Below are positions 1 through 5,971 of a stretch of 9,967 nucleotides of DNA, one piece after another. The notes below the pieces were generated by a model. That model saw only the letters and a list, made by a program, of their open reading frames with translations. It was not told the DNA's origin and searched no databases. Position 1 is the stretch's first letter, and each line of letters starts with the position of its first letter. Source of the DNA: Candidatus Bathyarchaeota archaeon (lineage in GTDB: Archaea; Thermoproteota; Bathyarchaeia; Bathyarchaeales; Bathycorpusculaceae); the NCBI GenBank assembly GCA_003601785.1, contig PIYA01000021.1, positions 1 to 9,967 on the forward strand, given 5' to 3'. Made by a program: the position numbers and the translations under genes.

Positions 1-2
1 TA

Positions 3-131
3 AACAGACTGAGAAGAATAGAGAAAACGTCGAGAAAACAGCTTGGAAAACCAATAATAATCTATCATCAAGGAGAAAAATCAGGGAAAAAACGGGCGTG
101 GTGGATAAACGAAGAAATAATCGAAACATAA
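3..131 (+). CDS. C-terminal end of an unrecognised protein (partial, cut by window edge)
   Basis: An open frame enters from the left edge and ends at TAA 129-131, giving about 42 residues. The tail is lysine/arginine-rich, then has a hydrophobic beta-like stretch (KPIIIYHQGEKSGKK) and ends AWWINEEIIET. The amphipathic, aromatic-containing composition and the stop 44 bp ahead of the tRNA look like the genuine end of a gene. I do not recognise the family. Frame +2 is also open here but runs on into the tRNA, which argues against it. The start and most of the protein lie outside the window. Confidence 0.45.
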   Translation, partial: NRLRRIEKTSRKQLGKPIIIYHQGEKSGKKRAWWINEEIIET

Positions 132-142
132 CCACACAAACA

Positions 143-150
143 ATTAATTC
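143..150 (+). promoter_or_regulatory. Possible TATA-like box for the tRNA
   Basis: The AT-rich stretch ATTAATTC lies about 26-33 bp before the first base of the tRNA, the spacing expected for an archaeal TATA box when transcription starts close to the mature 5' end. The match to the archaeal consensus is weak. Confidence 0.3.
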
Positions 151-207
151 TCGCCAGCAGCTATTTTCCTTTAGAGGGCCCGTAGCCCAGTATGGATTAA
201 GGCGCCG

Positions 208-229
208 AATCTCGTAAAGAGGTGCGTAG
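208..229 (+). other. tRNA intron 1 (22 nt, non-canonical position 29/30)
   Basis: The BHB is complete. Exon bases GCGC (202-205) pair with GCGT (224-227), one pair being G-U, as the 4-bp central helix. The 3-nt bulges are CG^A (206-208) and AG^G (228-230), each cut after its second base. The inner helix ATCTC/GAGGT (209-213 with 219-223, one G-U pair) closes a GTAAA loop. Splicing joins G207 to G230 and completes the anticodon stem. The position, inside the 5' strand of the anticodon stem, is one of the non-canonical sites seen in some archaeal tRNAs. Confidence 0.88.
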
Positions 230-237
230 GCCTCCGG

Positions 238-253
238 GCATCCAATGGGGGAA
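238..253 (+). other. tRNA intron 2 (16 nt, canonical position 37/38)
   Basis: Loop bases CTCC (232-235) pair with GGGG (248-251), one pair being U-G, as the 4-bp central helix. The bulges are GG^G (236-238) and AA^A (252-254). The inner helix CAT/ATG (239-241 with 245-247) closes a 3-nt loop. This is the usual archaeal intron site one base 3' of the anticodon. Sixteen bases is close to the minimum that can still form the inner helix. Confidence 0.88.
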
Positions 254-290
254 AGCCGGAGAACAGGGGTTCAAATCCCCTCGGGCCCGC

Positions 291-299
291 TATTTTGTT
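291..299 (+). terminator. Possible T-rich terminator after the tRNA
   Basis: TATTTTGTT directly follows the tRNA 3' end. Archaeal RNA polymerase terminates at short T runs, but this one is interrupted, so the call is tentative. Confidence 0.3.
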
Positions 300-318
300 A
301 AAGTTTATTTGTTGTAGG

Positions 319-328
319 TTTATCTTTT
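319..328 (+). promoter_or_regulatory. Candidate TATA box of the malate dehydrogenase gene
   Basis: TTTATCTTTT lies 27-36 bp before the ATG at 355. There is no purine-rich Shine-Dalgarno between it and the start, so the mRNA may be leaderless or nearly so, a common archaeal arrangement. Confidence 0.35.
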
Positions 329-354
329 CATAGAGAAGTCTGGTTTGTTTAGGG

Positions 355-1311
355 ATGGGTGAAAGAGTGGTTCATGTTGCAGTTGTAGGCACTGGTCGGG
401 TTGGCGGTGCGGTTGCTTTCAATTTGATTTTTGAGAGGTACGTGACGGAGTTGTCTCTTGTTGACGTTGCACCAGAAGTTGCAGCTATGACTAGGGAGGA
501 GCTTTATCACGCGATGGCAAGCCACGGCTTTGACGTTGAAATAAACGCTTACGACCATAGCAAACATGTTAGAGATGCGGATTTGATAGTGGTGGCTGCC
601 GGTTTTCCGAGAACTCATACCATGAGTAGAAGAGACCTTGCGGCGAAAAACGCTCAGACAATAAGGGAAATAGTTGAAAGCACGGTTGACAACAATCCCA
701 AGGCTTGGTTTTTTGTAATCACAAACCCTGTGGACGCCATGACCACGCTGGCAGACAAGGTAGCTAAAGGTGAAAGAAAAGTAATAGGAACTGGGACAAA
801 TCTTGAAACCTCAAGGTTTAGAACGATATTAAGCAGAGAACTGAACGTTCCAATACGCATGGTGGAAGCCTACGTGGGGGGAGAACACGGGGAAGCCGCT
901 GTTCCACTATGGAGCACCGTTAAAATTGACGGAGTGCCTCTGGAAGAGTATCTGGCTGAAACGGGAAAAACCGTTGATAAAGTGAAATGTGAAAATTATG
1001 TGAAAGGAGTCAGCAGACACATTATAAAAGTGCTTGGGGGCACACGATACGGTCCAGCGGGCTCTTTCATCGAGATAATACGAGGAATAATTCTTAACAC
1101 AGGTAGAGTGCTAAGCTATTCAAGGCTGAGAAGTTTTGAGATGATACCGGAACCGGTGTATGTCACGATACCAGCGAGTATTTCGAAATCTCTTGAGCCT
1201 GACTTGTGGGACATGTTAACAGAAGAGGAGAGGGAAGCCATAGAAGACGCTGCAAGTGCGATTTACAAGACTTACTGTGAGGCTAAACAGGCGGCTGGAT
1301 TAAAAGATTAA
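355..1311 (+). CDS. mdh: Malate/lactate dehydrogenase family protein, probably malate dehydrogenase (NAD)
   Basis: This 318-residue protein has the normal family length and should interconvert malate and oxaloacetate in the cytoplasm. The Rossmann motif GTGRVG is at 12-17. Asp37 at the end of the second strand suggests NAD rather than NADP. The mobile substrate loop carries Arg86 (at the malate-type specificity position) and Arg92. Further motifs are TNP with Asn124, substrate-binding Arg154, and GEHGE with catalytic His178. Unusually, the Asp that normally partners the catalytic His (LDSARFR-type motif) is Glu151 here (NLETSRFR). The substrate loop FPRTHTMSRRD is also atypical. The ATG at 355 is placed directly before the first beta strand. 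It stands alone between the tRNA and dys. A related 2-hydroxyacid dehydrogenase specificity is possible. Confidence 0.88.
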   Translation: MGERVVHVAVVGTGRVGGAVAFNLIFERYVTELSLVDVAPEVAAMTREELYHAMASHGFDVEINAYDHSKHVRDADLIVVAAGFPRTHTMSRRDLAAKNAQTIREIVESTVDNNPKAWFFVITNPVDAMTTLADKVAKGERKVIGTGTNLETSRFRTILSRELNVPIRMVEAYVGGEHGEAAVPLWSTVKIDGVPLEEYLAETGKTVDKVKCENYVKGVSRHIIKVLGGTRYGPAGSFIEIIRGIILNTGRVLSYSRLRSFEMIPEPVYVTIPASISKSLEPDLWDMLTEEEREAIEDAASAIYKTYCEAKQAAGLKD

Positions 1312-1336
1312 CGTTTCAGCCTTTAATTTTCGACAG

Positions 1337-1348
1337 TTATTTATTTTA
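1337..1348 (+). promoter_or_regulatory. Candidate TATA box of dys
   Basis: TTATTTATTTTA lies 34-45 bp before the dys ATG in the 70-bp gap after the dehydrogenase gene. The spacing would give a leader of roughly 10-15 nt. The same T-rich segment could terminate the upstream transcript. Confidence 0.4.
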
Positions 1349-1381
1349 CACCAACAACTTGTTCATGGATGGGAATATTTA

Positions 1382-2323
1382 ATGTTGAAAGATGTTGTTG
1401 AAGACTATAAGCTGTTAGAAGATATGTCCGTGGATGAGCTTGTATTGCAGATGGAGAAGGCTTGGGGTTTTACGGCTGGAAAGCTGGCGTTGGGTGTAAA
1501 AATACTTGAGAGAATGATTAAAGATGATGAGTGCGTAAAGTTTCTTTCTTTTCCAGCGAACCTTGTGGCTACTGGAATGCGGGGAATTTTTAAAGAACTT
1601 GTTAAAAGGAGACTTTTTGACGTTGTGATTACAACTTGTGGAACGCTCGACCACGATGTTGCGAGATGTTGGAAAAACTATTACCAAGGCTTTTTCCTCA
1701 TGGACGACGCGAAGCTTAGAGAAGAAGGAATAAACCGTCTGGGCAACGTTTTGGTTCCAAACGAGAGCTACGGCATAATAATCGAAAAGAAAATGCAGGA
1801 GCTGCTTCAAAACTTGTGGGATGAAGGGGTTAAAGAGGTTTCAACGCGTCAATTGTGTAGAGAGATGGGTAAGAGAATATGCAATGAAAGTTCCATTTTA
1901 CATTGGGCGGCAGAAAATGGTATACCCGTTTATGTGCCGGGAATCACAGATGGAGCGGTTGGATACCAAATATGGTTTTTTTCACAAGAACATGACTTCA
2001 AAGTAGACTTGCTGCGAGATGAGACGGAGCTGAACGATTTGGTTTTTACAGCGAAGAAAACTGGCGCTTTGATAATAGGCGGGGGAATTTCAAAACATCA
2101 CACTTTGTGGTGGAACCAGTTCAAGGAAGGGTTAGACTACGCTGTTTATATAAGCACCGCTGTTGAGTGGGACGGAAGCCTGTCTGGAGCAAGACCTCGA
2201 GAAGCCGTTTCATGGCACAAGATAAAGGAGAAAGCAGACCATGTGATGATTGAAGGAGATGCTTCAGTAATTCTACCCATAATGGTAAGCGCGCTTATAT
2301 CCAGAATCTCAAATAAAAAGTGA
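1382..2323 (+). CDS. dys: Deoxyhypusine synthase
   Basis: Deoxyhypusine synthase transfers the aminobutyl group of spermidine to a lysine of translation factor aIF5A, using NAD; hypusine-type modification is needed for translation elongation. The 313 residues match archaeal enzymes. Seen in the sequence: TTCGTLDHD (84-92), PVYVPGITDGAVG (182-194), GGGISKHH (233-240, His239 matching human His288), and the C-terminal block DGSLSGARPREAVSWHK (264-280). The last block contains Glu274, Trp278 and Lys280, aligning with human Glu323, Trp327 and catalytic Lys329. One departure is His279, where human has Gly. Human residue numbers are from memory. The ATG at 1382 has no strong Shine-Dalgarno. The gene ends 6 bp from a convergent paralogue. 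Catalytic residues are intact, so I take this as the true hypusination enzyme. Confidence 0.93.
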   Translation: MLKDVVEDYKLLEDMSVDELVLQMEKAWGFTAGKLALGVKILERMIKDDECVKFLSFPANLVATGMRGIFKELVKRRLFDVVITTCGTLDHDVARCWKNYYQGFFLMDDAKLREEGINRLGNVLVPNESYGIIIEKKMQELLQNLWDEGVKEVSTRQLCREMGKRICNESSILHWAAENGIPVYVPGITDGAVGYQIWFFSQEHDFKVDLLRDETELNDLVFTAKKTGALIIGGGISKHHTLWWNQFKEGLDYAVYISTAVEWDGSLSGARPREAVSWHKIKEKADHVMIEGDASVILPIMVSALISRISNKK

Positions 2324-2329
2324 GGAGAA

Positions 2330-3391
2330 TTATGAGGATTTGTCGAGAAGCCATGAAAAATCTGGGGCTTCCCGTTTAAAGTTCACTCTCTCGTTTAGTG
2401 CGTGTGTTATAAGCGGTAGTGCTATTGTCGCATCGCAGTAGCATGTAACTCTCTTCCCTTCGTTAGCGATTTTCCCCCAGCTTATGGCTTCCTCTAAGGT
2501 GCAACCTGACAAGCCACCCCATTGAGGAGAATCTGTGGTTATCTGAATCGCGTATCTGTGTGGATAATAGTATTCTCCTGTCGCGTCGCGAGCGAACCCC
2601 TTCCTACGTGGGATTCTCTGATCTTTCAGTTTTAACGAAAGTGAAACAGCTAGTAACTGTGTAAAATCTTTTGGAACGCCGCCTCCAATGTAGATGACTC
2701 CCACGTCACCGGTTTTTTCGCCGATGCTCATGAACTGATAGAAATCCTTCATTCCATCCACTATAAGATTGTGACCTCTGCTCTTCGCCAACAGAAACGC
2801 TTCACCATAAGCGCTGTCAGCTATCGCTGGACAGAAAACAGGGACTTTATGCTCCGCAGCCACGGCAACTATGCTCTTTATTCCCTTTTCATTCAACCAT
2901 TTTCCAAGCTTGTACAGAAACTCCATGGAAGAGTACGGATAATCTGGGTCTAAGGTGAAGATGAAATCCGTTAAGAATTCTTCCATCTTTCTGTAGTCTG
3001 ATTCTAAACCGTAAACGTCATAATAGCGGTTTATGTCAGTTTTCAGCAAGGCAACATCATCTACGGCTGGGCTGCCCTGCCAGTAGCTGGAACCCATGGC
3101 TTCTATAATGTCCTCTGAAATGTTTGCGCCGGTGGAGACCAAAACGTCTATGAAACGGTTTTTTATAAGCCAGTTAACTATTTTCCATTGGCCAGCGGTG
3201 CTTAAAGAACCAGCCAACCCCATGATAATCGTTAAATCTTTCTCTTTCAGCATCTCCTCCCAAACTTCAACGGTCTCTCCAAGCTTTCTACCCTGAAAAG
3301 CCGTCTTAGCCATCTCAGCCAAAAGCTGGGATATAGACTTGTTCTTAACCTCAATGCTTTCAACCTTTTTCTTCAAGTAATTCTCGGTCAT
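2330..3391 (-). CDS. Deoxyhypusine synthase-like protein (diverged paralogue)
   Basis: This 353-residue protein clearly belongs to the deoxyhypusine synthase family. It has STGANISED (86-94), PVFCPAIADSAYGEAF (184-199), GGGVPKDF (236-243) and WGGLSGCTLEEAISWGK (291-307). Lys307 aligns with the lysine that carries the covalent intermediate, and Glu301 and Trp305 are kept. It differs from the neighbour dys at residues expected to shape the spermidine pocket: Asp242 replaces the His after GGGVxK, and Gly292 replaces an Asp. It also has an insertion of about 20-25 residues (roughly 255-277, rich in Arg and Tyr) before the strand AIQITTD. Such DHS-like proteins occur in archaea and bacteria, and some family members make homospermidine or other polyamine products. 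The ATG at 3391 sits close behind its own TATA box. Substrate unknown; a second protein-modifying DHS is possible but less likely. Confidence 0.85.
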   Translation of the reverse strand: MTENYLKKKVESIEVKNKSISQLLAEMAKTAFQGRKLGETVEVWEEMLKEKDLTIIMGLAGSLSTAGQWKIVNWLIKNRFIDVLVSTGANISEDIIEAMGSSYWQGSPAVDDVALLKTDINRYYDVYGLESDYRKMEEFLTDFIFTLDPDYPYSSMEFLYKLGKWLNEKGIKSIVAVAAEHKVPVFCPAIADSAYGEAFLLAKSRGHNLIVDGMKDFYQFMSIGEKTGDVGVIYIGGGVPKDFTQLLAVSLSLKLKDQRIPRRKGFARDATGEYYYPHRYAIQITTDSPQWGGLSGCTLEEAISWGKIANEGKRVTCYCDATIALPLITHALNERVNFKREAPDFSWLLDKSS

Positions 3392-3396
3392 GTCCT

Positions 3397-3415
3397 TGCA
3401 CCATTCCTAGGTGCA
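3397..3415. repeat. Inverted repeat TGCACC-7-GGTGCA in the promoter region
   Basis: The arms TGCACC (3397-3402) and GGTGCA (3410-3415) are perfectly complementary with a 7-base spacer. The repeat lies between the leftward TATA box and the start codon of the DHS-like gene, over the expected transcription start. It could be an operator or a small leader hairpin. Confidence 0.4.
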
Positions 3416-3420
3416 TATGG

Positions 3421-3428
3421 AAATATTT
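3421..3428 (-). promoter_or_regulatory. Candidate TATA box of the DHS-like gene
   Basis: AAATATTT is centred about 33 bp upstream of the ATG at 3391. Transcription about 25 bp downstream would give a very short leader. The box is itself palindromic, so orientation is assigned from gene position. Confidence 0.4.
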
Positions 3429-3474
3429 GAAACTTTCCATGAAATAGCCGTTCAAGGCAAAGTGAAAGAAAGGG

Positions 3475-3488
3475 TTTAAAACTTTAAA
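3475..3488 (+). promoter_or_regulatory. Candidate TATA box of the galT-like gene
   Basis: TTTAAAACTTTAAA lies 28-41 bp before the ATG at 3516. A short purine-rich GAGGCGG (3505-3511) just before the start may act as a Shine-Dalgarno. The box lies in the 124-bp divergent region shared with the DHS-like gene. Confidence 0.45.
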
Positions 3489-3515
3489 GAGGATACATGG
3501 AAGAGAGGCGGTTAA

Positions 3516-4568
3516 ATGATAAAGTTCGAAAAAAGGGTTAAGCACGCAAAGATTTTGAACCCTTTGAAAGGTTTTAAGGAAGATACGATAACGTTTGAGT
3601 ATAGAAAAGACCCCTTAACTGGACGCAACACCACCGTTATAAAGGGAATGTTAAACTACGTCAGCAAGTTTTTGATTTCCGATGAGGAACTGCTTGACTC
3701 TTTGGTTAAGAGGACGAGAGAGAACTGTCCCTTCTGTCCGGAAAGTGTCAGAGAAAAGACGCCGATGTTCACTCGAGATTTTATAAAAGAAGGAAGAATA
3801 TTTTTCGGCGACGCTGTTGTCGTTCCAAACCTGTTAGGGCATGCGGAGCGAAGTGTTCTAGCTGTCTTGTCAAAGGAGCACCATTTAAAACTGAAGGATT
3901 TCACAGCTAAAATGATATTTGACGGCTTCAAAGGTGGAACAGCATACCTTAAAAGATTGGAAACGCTTGAACCCTCGATAAGGTTTCCCGTCTTCATCTT
4001 CAACTATCTGCCACCAGCTGGCTCATCCATATTTCACCCTCACATGCAAATACTGGTCAGAGACCAGCCTTTTTACCTGACAAATCTGTTGCTTGAAAAA
4101 AGCAGAGCTTACTATGAAAGCAATGAATCAAATTACTGGACGGATTTAATAGCAATGGAAAAGGAAAATCATGAGAGATACTTGTTCTCAGAACGTGATG
4201 TAGAATGGCTTGTTCCCTTCGCGCCTCTAAGAGGCTTAAATGAGGTGCAAGCGATAGTTAAGGGCAAATCACATCTCTTGGAACTAACCGATGAGGATTG
4301 GCTTGGAATAGCTGAGGGTATGACAAAGATTCTTCAATTCTATCATGAACAAGGATACATAAGCTTCAACATGATTCTGCTGTCCGGTCCACTGGATAGG
4401 CATTTGGAATATTTCAACGTGAACTTGAGAATTATGAGTAGACCTGGGATTCAAGGGTTGGGCTTCACAGATGCTTGGGCGCTTCCGTATTTCTTATGGG
4501 ATGGAGAAGCCGTGGAAGAACCGGAGAGTTTAGCCGAAAAAATCAGAACTACGCTTATCAAAGGTTAA
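3516..4568 (+). CDS. Galactose-1-phosphate uridylyltransferase-like protein (HIT superfamily)
   Basis: The 350-residue length matches GalT-type nucleotidyltransferases, which swap a sugar-1-phosphate with the nucleotide of a UDP-sugar through a uridylylated histidine. Seen: a zinc-type CPFC pair (Cys71, Cys74), a GHAERSVLAVLSKEHH segment (108-122) at the place of the GalT strand ending in a zinc-ligand His, and PAGSSIFHPHMQ (167-178) holding the HPHxQ signature. In that signature His176 is the expected nucleophile and Gln178 the phosphate partner. The second half has DRHLEYFNVNLRI (294-306), like the second HIT repeat. No galactokinase, epimerase or phosphorylase is nearby, so the sugar substrate is unknown. 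An ADP- or other NDP-sugar transferase or phosphorylase role is possible. The 3' end overlaps the convergent TIM-barrel gene by 4 bp. Confidence 0.75.
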   Translation: MIKFEKRVKHAKILNPLKGFKEDTITFEYRKDPLTGRNTTVIKGMLNYVSKFLISDEELLDSLVKRTRENCPFCPESVREKTPMFTRDFIKEGRIFFGDAVVVPNLLGHAERSVLAVLSKEHHLKLKDFTAKMIFDGFKGGTAYLKRLETLEPSIRFPVFIFNYLPPAGSSIFHPHMQILVRDQPFYLTNLLLEKSRAYYESNESNYWTDLIAMEKENHERYLFSERDVEWLVPFAPLRGLNEVQAIVKGKSHLLELTDEDWLGIAEGMTKILQFYHEQGYISFNMILLSGPLDRHLEYFNVNLRIMSRPGIQGLGFTDAWALPYFLWDGEAVEEPESLAEKIRTTLIKG

Positions 4569-5356
4569 CCCAGCTTTTCTCTTAACAGAGCTACGCTCTC
4601 TTCTAGTCCTTTGAAAGAGTGGCATTCAACCGTTAAAGGTGTGTTAGTAATGCTGTCTCCGAGTCTTTCGAAAATTTCTTGGAAGTTTATATTTCCTTTT
4701 CTAAGGGATAGGTGGCTGTCTTCCTTACCATTGTTGTTGTGTAAATGTAGGTTCGCTATAAAAGCCTTCAATGGTTCTATGAACTCTTCCGGTTTTTTCA
4801 GAGTGTTTGCGTGTCCAACATCAAAGGTGAGTTTGCATCCAACGTTTTTGATGAGGAAACTTAACTGTTCCGGATAACCGGCGAGGATGTAATCTTTTGC
4901 CTTGTGGTCGTTTTCTAACGTAAAAACTATGCCCAAATCGTTAGCTGTCTTATTAATTCTTTTCAAAGTCTCTACGGCATTTTTCAAGGCTTTTTCAAGA
5001 AAACCTTTAGGATAATCTTTTGATAATCTTCCAACGTGGGAAATTGAGAATTCAGCGTTTATTTCCGCAGCGAATCTCACCGCATTTGTCACAACTTTTT
5101 CAGAAGCCTTTCTGATGGTGGGGTTCAAACTCGCTAGGTTAACGTTGATGCTTGGAGCGTGAACAGAATACTTGAAATCGTACGTGTCTAACAGTTGTTT
5201 AACCTGATGCGCTTTCTCGGCGGAAGATAAAGCTTTCAGAAGTTCAAGTCTGTCCATTTTAAGCTCAACTAGGTCAACCTTAAGTCTAGAGGCGAAATCT
5301 AGAAACTCTGCTAGTGATTTCTTAAAGCTTGGGTGATCTGCAATTCCCAAAATCAC
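4565..5356 (-). CDS. TIM-barrel sugar phosphate isomerase/epimerase-like protein (AP endonuclease 2 family)
   Basis: The 263 residues match xylose isomerase-like/endonuclease IV-like TIM barrels, which bind divalent metals at strand ends. Candidate ligands follow the family order: Glu31 (VELK), His66 (YSVHAP), His107 (ISHVG), Glu148 (TLEND), Asp179 and His182 (FDVGH), His204/His206 (NLHLHNN), His215 and Glu244 (VECHS). The family includes inositol- and ketose-handling enzymes (IolE/IolI types) and phosphodiester/phosphatase-type endonucleases. The start is GTG at 5356, touching the TAA of the upstream gene (TAAGTG), with a GGTGAT ribosome site inside that gene, so it is translationally coupled. 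As the last gene of the inositol operon it may isomerise, epimerise or dephosphorylate an inositol compound. That role is inference. Confidence 0.8.
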   Translation of the reverse strand: MILGIADHPSFKKSLAEFLDFASRLKVDLVELKMDRLELLKALSSAEKAHQVKQLLDTYDFKYSVHAPSINVNLASLNPTIRKASEKVVTNAVRFAAEINAEFSISHVGRLSKDYPKGFLEKALKNAVETLKRINKTANDLGIVFTLENDHKAKDYILAGYPEQLSFLIKNVGCKLTFDVGHANTLKKPEEFIEPLKAFIANLHLHNNNGKEDSHLSLRKGNINFQEIFERLGDSITNTPLTVECHSFKGLEESVALLREKLG

Positions 5357-5971
5357 TTATTGCATCACCGCTTTCCTCGCATTGTAAATCCTAGTTAGAA
5401 CCGTTAGGTTCGTCAAGACAGCCAAAATTAAAAGCGTTATGAAAACTTGGTTTAGGATTCCTCCAAGCATTATGATGAAAAGGCGGACATCTCTGTTGGC
5501 TGCGTATCCAGCGAATCCTTCCTTGAAGGTTAAGTCTAAATCTGACTCTGCACGAGTTCTGCTGTAACTTACCATGAGAGAGCCGATTATGGCAGCGATT
5601 CCAACCAGAACGTTCAACGTACAGAACTCTTTTGCGGTAAAAGTGTAGTAGAGCATGCCTCCTAAAATGAGAAAGTCTCCGTAACGATCTAAAACCGAGT
5701 CTAGAAAACCGCCAAACGTGGAAATTTTATTTGTGAGAAAGGCTAAGTCTCCGTCAACACCGTCCAAGATGGAGCTTAACTGAGCTAGTATCCCTCCCAG
5801 TATAGGCTGGAAAGAGAAGAAAGCCAAACCAGATAAAACTGCCACTGCAAAACTCAAAACCGTTACCTGATTTGGTGACGCTCTCGTGTGGCTGGCTAAG
5901 AACCGTGCTAGAGGACGGGAGAACTTTCGATTGATTTGTTGGGAGACTATCCCGTCCCACGTTCTTGGCAC
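5357..5971 (-). CDS. CDP-alcohol phosphatidyltransferase family protein, probable di-myo-inositol phosphate phosphate synthase or inositol-lipid synthase
   Basis: This 204-residue integral membrane protein has about five or six hydrophobic segments (near 36-53, 57-68, 98-112, 119-136, 163-195). The family motif is present: Asp70, Asp73-Gly74, Ala77, Gly87, Asp91 and Asp95, the aspartates that hold the catalytic metals and CDP substrate. The Arg usually following the Ala is Phe78 (codon TTT on the coding strand). The WDGIVSQQINRKFSRP start and NRDVRLF (159-165) resemble the DIPPS domain of archaeal inositol-phosphate enzymes. The likely reaction joins CDP-inositol to inositol-1-phosphate; an archaetidylinositol-phosphate synthase is the alternative. 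The GTG start at 5971 is the only start codon between an upstream in-frame TGA and the conserved N-terminus, with GAGG seven bases before it. The gene overlaps the cytidylyltransferase gene by 25 bp. Confidence 0.85.
   Translation of the reverse strand: MPRTWDGIVSQQINRKFSRPLARFLASHTRASPNQVTVLSFAVAVLSGLAFFSFQPILGGILAQLSSILDGVDGDLAFLTNKISTFGGFLDSVLDRYGDFLILGGMLYYTFTAKEFCTLNVLVGIAAIIGSLMVSYSRTRAESDLDLTFKEGFAGYAANRDVRLFIIMLGGILNQVFITLLILAVLTNLTVLTRIYNARKAVMQ

Larger units (their letters stand above)
176..289 (+). tRNA. tRNA-Arg (anticodon CCG) with two introns
   Basis: The acceptor strands GGGCCCG (176-182) and CGGGCCC (282-288) pair perfectly, with discriminator G289 and no encoded CCA. The T arm is AGGGG-TTCAAAT-CCCCT (265-281). 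The D arm is 185-203, with GG at 194-195 followed by A196, consistent with the A20 identity base of tRNA-Arg. Removing 208-229 and 238-253 leaves 76 nt. This agrees with 73 positions plus three extra D-loop bases, and creates a perfect anticodon stem CCGGC/GCCGG with loop CUCCGGA. The anticodon CCG (234-236) reads CGG. Both introns fold into strict bulge-helix-bulge motifs. Without removing both introns no good cloverleaf can be drawn. Confidence 0.93.

Noticed and set aside
2..216. Long open frame in +2 running from the left edge through the tRNA 5' half
   Set aside because: It continues into the structured tRNA and its translation (NNN, RRR, TTQ runs) looks non-protein; the +3 frame ending at 131 is more credible.
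176..289. Single-intron reading of the tRNA
   Set aside because: With only one intron the anticodon stem has mismatches (CCGAA against GCCGG); two BHB introns give a perfect stem and correct length.
349..618. Minus-strand open frame of 89 codons opposite the start of the dehydrogenase gene
   Set aside because: It lies antisense to a well-conserved protein, has no family resemblance and no promoter; it is a shadow frame.
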